This document shows, piece by piece, positions 48,296 to 57,809 of a stretch of 64,000 nt of DNA (its first letter is position 1; each line of letters starts with the position of its first letter). A program made the translations under genes and the position numbers. The notes under the pieces were generated by a model, which worked only from the letters and a program-made list of their open reading frames with translations, had not been told where the DNA came from and ran no database searches. Origin of the DNA: a virus; IMG/VR virus record IMGVR_UViG_3300046516_001816, positions 124,001 to 188,000 of that record. The stretch is one strand, 5' to 3'.

Positions 48296-51200
48296 ATGAC
48301 CGGCAATGTAGATCATCTTACTCACCTCAAGGGTGAAGTGGAACAGCTGGTAGATACGGTGGATGGTCTGGGGGTTGCGTTTAACTTGGCCACGGGTGGA
48401 GACATTGCTGTCTATGCCCAGCAAGCACTCGCAAATGCCGGTCAGGCTCAGACGGCATCAGCAGCCGCGTCCCAGTCCGCTACTACAGCTACTGCCGCTG
48501 CCACACAAACGGCACAAGACGTGATCAACGCCAATGCGGCGGCGACACAGGCCGCGGCTTCCGCAGGCAATGCCGCACAGTCGGCATCGACCGCGGTATC
48601 AGCACAACTCTCGGCGAGCTCCAGCGCAAGCGCAGCATCCAACTCGGCCATTGCCGCGGCGAACTCGGCTTCGACCATGGCCGCATCAGTAACCGCCGCA
48701 GGCAACAGCGCAGCGGCTGCTCACACCAGCGAAACCAATGCCGCGACTTCGGCTAGCGCTGCGCAGTCATCCGCAGCTCAGGTTACGGCGCTGTATAACG
48801 CCTGGGGTCAAGTCTTCCTGGGTGAATTCCCGTCAGATCCCACGCTGGATAATCAAGGCAATGCGCTCATCGATGGCGCGATGTATTTGAACACCACCGA
48901 AGTCCCGCCTGCGATCCGAATCTATACGGCGGGTAAGTGGCAGGACATGGATGAACAGGGCGTGCTGGCATCACAAGCCGCGCAGACTTCGGCTCAGCAA
49001 GCCGCCACGTCGTCCAGTGCAGCCCAGACCTTTGCCGGTACCGCAGCCACCAACGCGGCGGCTGCTAGCACGTCAGCTAATGCAGCAGCGACTTCGGCTA
49101 CGACAGCGTCTGATCTTGCCGGACAAGCAGCGACGTCCGCGACCAATGCGTCTGATTCGGAAATCGCGGCCGCGTCCAGCGCTACGGAAGCAGATGCAGC
49201 GGCAGCGTTGGCGCAAGACTGGGCTTCTAAGTCAGACGGTACGGTGGGTGGGACGGAATTCTTTTCGGCTGCTCACTATGCGCAGGAGGCGGATGCAGCG
49301 AACACCGCGGTGCAAAGCTCGATCTCCAATGCAGCTGCTTTGGGTGGAGCAGCTGCTACGTCGGCCACGCAAGCTGCATCCAGTGCAACTGCGGCTGCTA
49401 CGTCGGCTTCGCAGGCTTCGGGTTCGGCGACAGCCGCCGGTGTCAGTGCAGGTAATGCTGCTAACAGCGCTGCGGCGGCGCAGGCTTCTCAATCGGCAGC
49501 CGCGACCAGTGAAACCAATGCAGCGACGAGTGCGACGCATGCGGCTACCTCCGAAACGAATGCTGCGGCCAGTGCAACGTCGGCCAGTGCAGCGGACACG
49601 GATGCCAAAGCGCAAGCGACCAGTGCCACGACGGCTGCGCAATTGGCAGAAGACTGGGCGACGAAGACGAGTGCCACAGTAGACGGGGTGGAGTATTCGG
49701 CCAAGTACTACGCGAACCAAGCTGTAGCAGCAGACACGGATGCTCAGGCAAAGGCTGCTACGGCTGCAACGTCAGCGACCACCGCTACGACACAAGCCAC
49801 CAATGCTACCAGCAGCGCCACCTTGGCTCAGCAATGGGCAACGAGTGCAACGCTGGTGGCATCGACTGATTATTCGGCGAAGTATTACGCCAATGCAGCA
49901 GGTTCGTCGGCGACTGCCGCTGCAAACAGTGCGTCCTCGATTGCCGCGACGGCCACGGCTGTTGCAGCGAATGCCGCGCTGGCCGCCGCGTGGGCGTCGC
50001 AAGAATCGGGTACGGTGAATGGGACCACGTATTACTCGGCACTGTACTACGCGCTTCAAGCAGCGAATGCCGATACGGATGCTCAAACGCAGGCCACCAA
50101 TGCAGCGACGAGTGCTACGGCAGCTGCCTCCAGCGCTACAAATGCCGCAACATCGGCAAGCAGTCTTCAAAGTGCACTGGCTTCGTTTAGTGCATTGTTC
50201 CTGGGCCCTCATTCCACTCCGCCGACCGTAGACAACCAAGGCAACCCGTTGATCACCGGTGCGCAGTACATGGATTCGTCACAGAGTCCGCCGGTACTGA
50301 ATGAATGGACGGGCTCGGCTTGGGTGGCTGTCTCCAACGATGCTTCGGGCAACGCTCAACTTGCGGCGACTCAAGCGCAGGCGGCAGCGACTTCGGCATC
50401 AGGGAGTGCATCGGCGGCTTCGACGAGCGAATCGAATGCAAGTACTTCCGCCACTAATGCAGCAAATTCTGCAACTGCTGCTGCATCTTCCGCTTCTGCC
50501 AGTGCTGGTAGTGCTACTGCTGCTCAAACGGCTGCTAGCGCCGCACAAGCCGCTGACACGGATGCGACAACGCAAGCAACTAATGCGGGAGCATCTGCAA
50601 CAAGCGCAGCAGGCAGTGCAAGTGCAGCAGGAACTTCAGCAGGTCAGGCAACTGATGCAGCAGCACTTGCTCAAGCTTGGGCAAGCCAGGCAAGCGGAAA
50701 TGTAAACGGTACCGCGTTTGCGTCGGCATTGCAGTATGCGCAACAGGCTTCTAGCTCGGCCACCAGTGCGAGCACGGCAGTAACGCAGTCGCAAGCCAAT
50801 GCAACCCTGGCTCAATCGTGGGCCTCGCAGACCTCGGGTAAGGTCAATAGCAGCAACTATTACTCGGCGTATTACTACGCGACGCAGGCCGCGACGAGTG
50901 CTACTGCCGCTGGCACGAGTGCGACCACAGCTAGCACCGCAGCCACCTCCGCTACAGCGAGTCAAACCGCTGCGGCGACGTCCGCCACCAACGCCGCAGG
51001 CAGCGCGACGACGGCACAAACCGCCGCCACGACGGCGACGAATCAAGCAGCAGCAGCGAGTGCTTCGGCAAGTGCAGCAGCTGCTAGTGATACGGATGCG
51101 ACCACTCAGGCGAGTAATGCAGCAGCCTCGGCAACCACGGCCAGTAATGCCGCGACAACCGCCAGCGCTGCGGCGACCACCGCTACCACACAGGCGACTG

Positions 51201-54200
51201 CTGCGGCACAATCGGCAACGCAAGCAGCAGCATCGGCTACGGCCGCAGCGAGCTCAGCTACCAGTGCAGCATCGAGTGCCACCGCGGCAGCTGCGTCGGC
51301 GACAACGGCTAGCACTCAGGCAGGGAATGCCTCGACCTCGGCAACGAACGCAGCGAATTCTGCTGCTTCTATTCTGGGGCAGACGGGCACGAACCTCGCA
51401 CAAGTGCAAGCCATTCAGGCGCAGTTGAATGCAGCACTGGCGAGTTTTGGTTCCGTGTGGCTGGGTCAGCAAACCAGCGATCCGACGGTGGACTTGAACC
51501 ATCAGCCGATTGCCAATGGAGCGATGTACCAAAATACGTCGACCACGCCACCGGTGATTCGGATCTATGAAGGGGGAGTGTGGCAGGATTGGGATTTGCA
51601 AGGCGAGCAGGCGATGGCCAATGCAACCCTGGCGGCTTCCCAAGCTGCGCAGTCGGCGACCGCTTCGGCCACCAGTGCCCAGACATCGGCCACGGCTGCC
51701 AACACGGCCCTGACGGCGATGAATGCGGCACAGGCAGCCCAGACGGCTGCGCAAAGTGCAGACAGCGACGCAACGACTCAGGCCACCGCAGCAGCCGGGT
51801 CTGCCACCGCAGCAGATGGTTCGGCGCAGCAGGCAGAGTACTTCATGAACCAGGCGATTGCTTGGGCGACCTCGGATAGTGCCAACATTAACTTTTCGAA
51901 TCGGGGTTCGGCGTATTACTACGCGAGCGTAGCGTATAACTACTACGTCGCGATTCAGAACCTGAATTCGAGTGCAGGGACGAGTGCGACCAACGCGGCG
52001 AATAGTGCTAGCGCCGCAGCCGCTTCGTTGTCGTCGATTAACACGCAGTTGTCGCAGTCGGCAGCGAGTGCAACGGCCGCCGCCGCGTCGGCAGCGGATG
52101 CTGCGTCGAGTGCAGGTAACGCCAGCGCATCGGCTTCTGCTTCGGCCAATAGTGCAGCTACGTCGGCTACGCAGTCGTCTAATGCGTCCACGGCAGCGGC
52201 GAATGCCAACAACTCTGCGAATCAAGCGGCCACGAGTGCAACAGCGTCTGCACAATCAGCCACCGATGCGTCGACCTCTGCGTCTCAGGCAGCGGCTTAC
52301 CTGAACGACGTGACGAACCACACGGGTGATGCGTCTCAGTATTCGGCGCTGGCTCAGTCGTGGGCGTCGCAAGGCAGCGGCACGGTAGACGGGACCAGTT
52401 ACTCGGCCTACTACTATGCCAATCAAGCGGGCGTGTCGGCGACGAACGCAGGCAATAGTGCAGCAGGGGCCAGTAGCAGTGCGACTGCGGCAGCGGGCTC
52501 GGAAACGAACTCGGCAGCGTCAGCTGCGTTGGCACAGGCTTGGGCTAGCCAAGGTTCGGGCGTGGTCAATGGGACGAGTAGTTATTCGGCCTTCTACTAC
52601 GCTCAAGCGGCGGCGACGTCAGCGACCAGTGCAGCGAACGCTGTCACCACGGGTAGTCAGTATGTGACGTTGGCAGCTTCATGGGCTTCGCAAGCGACGG
52701 GTAATGTGGATGGTTCGCAATACAAGTCCGCCTTCCAGTACGCTACGCTGGCAGCCGCTTCGCAGCAGACGGCGAGCACCGCAGCGACGAATGCAGCCGG
52801 TAGCGCCACAGCTGCCGCTAGCAGTGCCACCGCAGCGGCCGGTTCGGCGAGTTCAGCAGCGACGTCGCTGGCCAGTCTCCAGGCAGCGTATGCGTCCTTT
52901 ACCAGCACTTGGTTGGGACCGTACAGCACGCCGCCTACCCAGACACCGACGGGTGGGGTGTTGACGATTGGTGCGCAGTACGAAGACACCAGTCAGACTC
53001 CGCCGGTAGTGATGACGTGGGATGGGTCGGTATGGAATCCGCCGAGTGCTGCGGATGCGAGTGCCTCGGCGAACGTCACGTTGGCCGCGGCTCAAGCGCA
53101 GTCTGCCGCAGGTACAGCCGCGACGTCCGCTTCGAATGCGTCGAGCTCAGAAACCAATGCCGCAGCTTCGGCGTCGGCCGCAGCTGCGTCGGCTTCGGCA
53201 GCTGATGCATCCAACACGGCGACCACTGCCAATGCCGCGTTGGCCCAAGCGTGGGCGAGCCAAACGTCTGGGAAAGTGAATGGTACGCAGTCGTATTCCG
53301 CGTACTACTACATGCTTCAGGCGCAGTCAGCTCTGAATAGTGTCCAGGCCTCGCAGACGGACGTGGATGCCAAACAAACGCAGGCAGACGCGAGTGCGTC
53401 CCTTGCCATGGCGTGGGCGTCGCAAAGCACGGGCGTGGTGAACAATACGCAGTACTATTCGGCGTATTACTACGCACAGCAGGCGCTGTCGGCTAACACC
53501 TCGGCTCAGTCAGCGCTGACGACGATTCAAGCAGCAGTGGCGCAGGCTCAAACTGCGGCCACCCAAGCGACCAATCTCGTGTCAGGCCCGAGCGGGTCGG
53601 CTAACTACTACTCGACGCAAGCGGCGAACTCCGCCACGACCGCGAGTACGGCAGCTACCAATGCACAAACCAGTGCATCGGCTGCGGCGACGTCTGCCGC
53701 GAATGCAGCTGCCGCAGCACAACAGGTGTTGACTAATTCGAATGCAGCCAGTACCAGTGCAACGAATGCGTCGAACAGTGCAACTGCTGCGGCAGGTAGT
53801 GCCACAGCTGCGCAGGGGAGCGCCACGGCAGCGAATACGTCAAAGACTAATGCAGCTACGTCAGCGACCGCTGCCGCAGGCAGTGCCAGTGCTGCTGCGG
53901 GGTCCGCCACGCAAGCGGCCAATAGTGCCACGTCCGCTACCAGTAGTGCGACCGCTGCCAGTAGTTCGGCCACGGCAGCGGCCGCCAGTGCCGCTAAGGC
54001 GCTGGTCAACGCGCGGATCTCGTGCTCCGTCACGGGTAATCCGAACGTGTTTCAAGAAGTGAAGTATCCGTTTGCGGGCGACACCTGTACGTTTGATACG
54101 AACTTTGGGCCTTCCGCAGCCATCTGTACGTTTATGGAAGGCACGAGTGCGACGGTGAATGTGTTGGCGTATAACGCGGCTCACCCGACTGGGGTGGTCG

Positions 54201-54367
54201 TGGGCACGCTCACGTTCACGCAAACGACAGGCAATAGCGGCACGGGTGTGTTTAGTTCAGTCTCGAGTACGACGACGGTGTTTAATCCGGGTGACACGAT
54301 TTCGTTGTTGCCGGTGAGCACCAATCTCGCCTCGATGGCTGTGACGTTTAAGGGTAGCTACAGTTAA
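48296..54367 (+). CDS. Second giant alanine-heptad tail fibre (2,023 aa)
   Basis: ATG 48296. Residues 1-45 are a helical anchor (LTHLKGEVEQLVDTVDGLG). Residues about 45-1900 form the longest shaft of the window: Ala/Ser/Thr heptads interrupted by four WLG-type modules (nt 48814, 50199, 51460, 52910) and about 12 WAS modules with YSAxYYAxxA (nt 49211, 49648, 49829, 49984, 50673, 50816, 51863, 52359, 52539, 52680, 53249, 53412). Only the last 120 residues form a compact beta tip (ISCSVTGNPNVFQEVKYPF, VVVGTLTFTQTTG). There is no S74 chaperone. Its size and modular shaft suggest a long side or whisker-type fibre. Confidence 0.85.
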   Translation: MTGNVDHLTHLKGEVEQLVDTVDGLGVAFNLATGGDIAVYAQQALANAGQAQTASAAASQSATTATAAATQTAQDVINANAAATQAAASAGNAAQSASTAVSAQLSASSSASAASNSAIAAANSASTMAASVTAAGNSAAAAHTSETNAATSASAAQSSAAQVTALYNAWGQVFLGEFPSDPTLDNQGNALIDGAMYLNTTEVPPAIRIYTAGKWQDMDEQGVLASQAAQTSAQQAATSSSAAQTFAGTAATNAAAASTSANAAATSATTASDLAGQAATSATNASDSEIAAASSATEADAAAALAQDWASKSDGTVGGTEFFSAAHYAQEADAANTAVQSSISNAAALGGAAATSATQAASSATAAATSASQASGSATAAGVSAGNAANSAAAAQASQSAAATSETNAATSATHAATSETNAAASATSASAADTDAKAQATSATTAAQLAEDWATKTSATVDGVEYSAKYYANQAVAADTDAQAKAATAATSATTATTQATNATSSATLAQQWATSATLVASTDYSAKYYANAAGSSATAAANSASSIAATATAVAANAALAAAWASQESGTVNGTTYYSALYYALQAANADTDAQTQATNAATSATAAASSATNAATSASSLQSALASFSALFLGPHSTPPTVDNQGNPLITGAQYMDSSQSPPVLNEWTGSAWVAVSNDASGNAQLAATQAQAAATSASGSASAASTSESNASTSATNAANSATAAASSASASAGSATAAQTAASAAQAADTDATTQATNAGASATSAAGSASAAGTSAGQATDAAALAQAWASQASGNVNGTAFASALQYAQQASSSATSASTAVTQSQANATLAQSWASQTSGKVNSSNYYSAYYYATQAATSATAAGTSATTASTAATSATASQTAAATSATNAAGSATTAQTAATTATNQAAAASASASAAAASDTDATTQASNAAASATTASNAATTASAAATTATTQATAAAQSATQAAASATAAASSATSAASSATAAAASATTASTQAGNASTSATNAANSAASILGQTGTNLAQVQAIQAQLNAALASFGSVWLGQQTSDPTVDLNHQPIANGAMYQNTSTTPPVIRIYEGGVWQDWDLQGEQAMANATLAASQAAQSATASATSAQTSATAANTALTAMNAAQAAQTAAQSADSDATTQATAAAGSATAADGSAQQAEYFMNQAIAWATSDSANINFSNRGSAYYYASVAYNYYVAIQNLNSSAGTSATNAANSASAAAASLSSINTQLSQSAASATAAAASAADAASSAGNASASASASANSAATSATQSSNASTAAANANNSANQAATSATASAQSATDASTSASQAAAYLNDVTNHTGDASQYSALAQSWASQGSGTVDGTSYSAYYYANQAGVSATNAGNSAAGASSSATAAAGSETNSAASAALAQAWASQGSGVVNGTSSYSAFYYAQAAATSATSAANAVTTGSQYVTLAASWASQATGNVDGSQYKSAFQYATLAAASQQTASTAATNAAGSATAAASSATAAAGSASSAATSLASLQAAYASFTSTWLGPYSTPPTQTPTGGVLTIGAQYEDTSQTPPVVMTWDGSVWNPPSAADASASANVTLAAAQAQSAAGTAATSASNASSSETNAAASASAAAASASAADASNTATTANAALAQAWASQTSGKVNGTQSYSAYYYMLQAQSALNSVQASQTDVDAKQTQADASASLAMAWASQSTGVVNNTQYYSAYYYAQQALSANTSAQSALTTIQAAVAQAQTAATQATNLVSGPSGSANYYSTQAANSATTASTAATNAQTSASAAATSAANAAAAAQQVLTNSNAASTSATNASNSATAAAGSATAAQGSATAANTSKTNAATSATAAAGSASAAAGSATQAANSATSATSSATAASSSATAAAASAAKALVNARISCSVTGNPNVFQEVKYPFAGDTCTFDTNFGPSAAICTFMEGTSATVNVLAYNAAHPTGVVVGTLTFTQTTGNSGTGVFSSVSSTTTVFNPGDTISLLPVSTNLASMAVTFKGSYS
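48420..54000 (+). repeat. Alanine-heptad shaft with WAS and WLG modules
   Basis: About 1,860 residues of low-complexity heptads carrying 16 interspersed small modules. Spacing between modules ranges from roughly 50 to more than 300 residues, so the pattern is punctuated rather than strictly periodic. Confidence 0.85.
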
Positions 54368-54379
54368 AGGAAATGAGCG

Positions 54380-55501
54380 ATGAGCGCCACTCCGCAGTTT
54401 ATCGTCGGTGCTGAAGGTCTGGATCTCTATGCAGCCGGCGTCCTGGGGAATAAGTTCCCTTGGTTCCAGACCAATGCGACCTACCAAGGTCAAGTAGTAG
54501 CAGGCGCGGGCGTGTTCGGCGGCAATGGCCTCTCGTTCGCTGTAGCGGCAGCCAATCAGTCGGGCATGGAGTACCAGTTCCCCTCCACCATGCAGGTGAT
54601 GAAAAATCAGGTGGCAGCAGGGGGCAAAGGTGCATTTGGAGTGTGTGGGTGGGTTAAAATCGGCACCCCGGTGGCAACAGGGACCGATATTCTGTTAGCA
54701 CTGGGGTCGTCGGCTAATCCGGCGGCAGCCTTGCCTTTGCTGGGGCTGAACAACGCCACCGCGAGTGGGTTGAGTTTGGTGCTGCCGTCGACCACGGCCA
54801 ATCTGGTGTCGGCACCGCACTTGCTTGCCATTAACCCGAATAGCGCGTTGTGGGTCGGGGTGTATTTTTCGTACACGCCGAACGCGAATGGGACACTGAC
54901 CGGCACACTGTGTCTGTCGGGCTCAGGCATCTACCAGGATGTGCCGATTACCTTTAGTACCGATATCTTTACCGCGGGGCAGTTGTGTAACCGTCTGCGC
55001 TTTTACTCCGGGGTGGTGGCACCCTGGACGCTGGATGACATGATCATTCATGCGGTCTCGAATGCAGACACGCTCTGGCCCGCGCCGACGACGCTGAACC
55101 CGGAAGTGATTCCGCAGTATCTGCCGCGTCAAATCTCGCTGGCCACTGCCACGGGTCCGGGCAGTAAGGCGGACATGACGCCCTCGGGCAGCGAACCAAA
55201 CTGGCAATCGGCGACCGATCAAACGGGCGCGAATTCCGTGATTGCCACCGCCATTAACCAGACGGACACGTATAAGTGGAGTACGACGGCCACGGATATC
55301 AAAGCCGTGGTCTACCGAGGTCAGAGTGAGAAGTACAGTCAGTTGAGCGCTGTGCAGTTGGTGGGCGCGACCCAGAGCACGATGGGCTTGACCGAAGCGG
55401 GGCCGAATGATTTCATTGGCATTTCCGAAAACGACGGCGCGGCGCAGTGGACGGCGACCTCAGTGGCAGCGGCTGAGTTCGGTCAGACCTCGCATAACTA
55501 A
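54380..55501 (+). CDS. Tail protein with LamG-like sandwich
   Basis: 373 residues, AAAGGAAATGAG upstream. The start PQFIVGAEGLDLYAAGVL resembles the opening of the LamG-like and Asp-box proteins nearby. Residues about 40-225 look like a jelly-roll (GLSFAVAAANQSGMEYQF, GAFGVCGWVKIG, LWVGVYFSYTPN, ITFSTDIFTAGQLCNRL). The rest is a second beta domain with DTYKWSTTATDIKAVVYRG and a C-terminal ATSVAAAEFGQTSH. Its place directly before the three paralogues suggests it belongs to the same sub-assembly. Confidence 0.65.
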   Translation: MSATPQFIVGAEGLDLYAAGVLGNKFPWFQTNATYQGQVVAGAGVFGGNGLSFAVAAANQSGMEYQFPSTMQVMKNQVAAGGKGAFGVCGWVKIGTPVATGTDILLALGSSANPAAALPLLGLNNATASGLSLVLPSTTANLVSAPHLLAINPNSALWVGVYFSYTPNANGTLTGTLCLSGSGIYQDVPITFSTDIFTAGQLCNRLRFYSGVVAPWTLDDMIIHAVSNADTLWPAPTTLNPEVIPQYLPRQISLATATGPGSKADMTPSGSEPNWQSATDQTGANSVIATAINQTDTYKWSTTATDIKAVVYRGQSEKYSQLSAVQLVGATQSTMGLTEAGPNDFIGISENDGAAQWTATSVAAAEFGQTSHN

Positions 55502-55509
55502 GGATTATC

Positions 55510-57795
55510 ATGACCGCTTTATTGATGGAAGGGTTTGAGAGCGTCATTGACACGCCGGACCTGACGAACCGCGGATGGAAGATGTCCAGCATGGCGTCGT
55601 CGAATGGCGCCAATACCATGACCTTGCCTTCGCGCACGGGCATGCCGGGTAGAGGATTGTTTTTGCGGGGCCCGTACAACTCTAATACGACCAACCTGCC
55701 GTTTGCCAATGCGGTGGATTTCGGGATGCTCGATACCGGTGCGTCCATTTATAGTCTCTGGCAGTCAGGCGGATTTTGTTTGGGCGTGAATGCCGTGTTT
55801 AACAAGGCGAACATGGTCCAGATCGCGAACTACATGACGCGTCAGATCGTGTACGATGGAGCGCAGTACTACTGGGCCCTGGGTCAGGACAATAGCAATG
55901 TGTGGCGGGTGTACTACTCCACGGACTTGCAGAACTGGACACAGACAACCATCACGCCCGGCAGCGCTGCCTTGGGTTCATCGATTACGGTGATCGGCAG
56001 CGGACCGAGCGCCACCGTGATTGTCGGAGGGTTTCTCATCAGCACCACGGCTGCGTTTTACTACTCGACCAATATGGGACTGGCCTGGACGGCGAGTAAC
56101 GCCACCGGGATCTCGGGCTCCAAGACAGTGATCGCCACGGGCAACGTCAACACTCCCATTATGTTCGGGGCCCAGCCCAGTAGTGGCGCGAACGGCGTTT
56201 TCTATCTGAGCAGTGTGTCAGGCGCGCCGGTGCAGGTGGCAGGCTTGGCGCTCACGGCCTCGAGCACGTATAACTCGGGTAACTCCAAGTTGGTGAATGG
56301 GATAGCGTGCTTTATCGCCTCCTCGGGTACAACGTCCCCGGCCGCCTTGACGACTAATGCGTCTATCGTGGCATGCTGTCCGGTGTCCAAAGACATGACG
56401 ATAGCGGCCAACTATACGTTGACGCCTTCGCTGGCGCATCAGTTGGCCGATATCACGTTCCTCAATAACACGTGGATCGCTGTAGGGCATGGCGGGATTT
56501 ATACGTCCCCCAATAGTGGTACGGTGGGTGCGCCGGCGGGCCCGACTGCTGCGTGGTCGACGGCACTGGCGGTGACACAAAACGGCGGCGTGTATTCGAT
56601 CGATACGAACGGTACGGTGGCCGTGGCCGTGGGTAATGATAACGTGAGCTCGGTAATTCCGGCCATCTATACGTCGACCGATGGCGTGAGTTGGGCGAAA
56701 CAGAATCGTCTTACCTTCACCACCGCCAACAACGTCGCGAACACGCAGCCGTTTACCAACGTCTTCTGGGACGGTCATCAGTTTGTGCTGACGGGTGGTG
56801 TGAGTAATAGCGTGGTGGCGACTTCACCGGATGGTTTTCAGTGGACGCCGCAGTACGTGCCCGACTACACGGAGTCGTCGGGGGGGTCCGTGGCCTCGAT
56901 GCTGGGTGTGTATTCCGGTGTGATGAACGCCGGCGCGTGGGTCGGTGCAAGTCAGGCCGCGGGCGGTTTTGCTCCGTGGACGACGGGGGCGGCCGCCCAA
57001 TGTGGGGTGGGACTGTTAGCCGGTCCAGTCAGTAATGGCGCCCGCAACGTGAGTGCCTGGTTGGTACCTGGCGGGACGACGACGAGCGCGATCGTAGCCA
57101 TTTCCTCGATGAGTGCCGCGGTACCGACCAACCCGTTGTCGCACTACTACGAGCTGATTGCCACGGCCACCGCGAGTGTGAACACCTTTACGTTCCAGCT
57201 CGCCATTGATGGCGTCGTGCAACCGGCACTCAGTCCGCCCGTTCAGTTTGCGGCCACGGGCGACACCACCGGTGCGTCGCATCTGATTTTCAACCTTCCG
57301 CGCTCAGGCAACTGGGTGATGGTGGATGACCTTTATTTGACGAACTTCTCAGGCTCAAATAACGTGGGTCAACTGGGTGTCACCAGTGTGTTGCCGTGGG
57401 TGCCCTCCAGTGATGTACAGGCGCAGTATAACCGAACGGCGGGATCGTCTAACGCCTCGCAAGTCGTGGGTCCGCTCTCCAATGCTCAGACGAGCGTTAA
57501 TGCTCAAGCGGTGGGGGCGAAGGATATCTACGGCATGACCACTAGCGTGCCAGTCGGCTATCGCGTGCGCGCCATGCAGGCAGAAGCCTACTTTTCGAAG
57601 TTTGGTGCCACGGGGGCAGCCGCAACGGTCGGCATTGTCAGTAACGGCGCGGAAAGCGATTCGGCGCAAGCGAACGCGGCGACTAGCACGCCCGTGTATG
57701 CCTCGGTCCTGTGCGACACCGATCCGAAGACGGGTGCTGCCTGGACGGTAGCGGCTGCACAGGCGGCGGAGATTGCGATCGTCAAAGCAACTTAA
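55510..57795 (+). CDS. Asp-box beta-propeller tail protein, copy 1
   Basis: 761 residues. The N-terminal 100 residues (ALLMEGFESVIDTPDLTNRG, GRGLFLRGPYNS, IYSLWQSGGFCLG) form a jelly-roll-like domain. Residues about 115-450 hold sialidase-type Asp-box blades: YYSTDLQNWTQ (about 136), YYSTNMGLAWT (185), YTSTDGVSWA (387), TSPDGFQWT (438). The C-terminal 220 residues are beta-rich (HYYELIATATASVNTFTFQL, NWVMVDDLYLTNF). The catalytic Arg/Tyr/Glu set of true sialidases is not evident, so binding rather than cleavage is likely. Paralogues follow at 57810 and 60081. Confidence 0.7.
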   Translation: MTALLMEGFESVIDTPDLTNRGWKMSSMASSNGANTMTLPSRTGMPGRGLFLRGPYNSNTTNLPFANAVDFGMLDTGASIYSLWQSGGFCLGVNAVFNKANMVQIANYMTRQIVYDGAQYYWALGQDNSNVWRVYYSTDLQNWTQTTITPGSAALGSSITVIGSGPSATVIVGGFLISTTAAFYYSTNMGLAWTASNATGISGSKTVIATGNVNTPIMFGAQPSSGANGVFYLSSVSGAPVQVAGLALTASSTYNSGNSKLVNGIACFIASSGTTSPAALTTNASIVACCPVSKDMTIAANYTLTPSLAHQLADITFLNNTWIAVGHGGIYTSPNSGTVGAPAGPTAAWSTALAVTQNGGVYSIDTNGTVAVAVGNDNVSSVIPAIYTSTDGVSWAKQNRLTFTTANNVANTQPFTNVFWDGHQFVLTGGVSNSVVATSPDGFQWTPQYVPDYTESSGGSVASMLGVYSGVMNAGAWVGASQAAGGFAPWTTGAAAQCGVGLLAGPVSNGARNVSAWLVPGGTTTSAIVAISSMSAAVPTNPLSHYYELIATATASVNTFTFQLAIDGVVQPALSPPVQFAATGDTTGASHLIFNLPRSGNWVMVDDLYLTNFSGSNNVGQLGVTSVLPWVPSSDVQAQYNRTAGSSNASQVVGPLSNAQTSVNAQAVGAKDIYGMTTSVPVGYRVRAMQAEAYFSKFGATGAAATVGIVSNGAESDSAQANAATSTPVYASVLCDTDPKTGAAWTVAAAQAAEIAIVKAT

Positions 57796-57809
57796 GTGAG
57801 TAAAAGATC

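Noticed and set aside
48420-54000. Possible CRISPR array or tandem DNA repeats in the fibre shafts
   Set aside because: The repetition is at protein level with variable codons and no constant repeat/spacer lengths.
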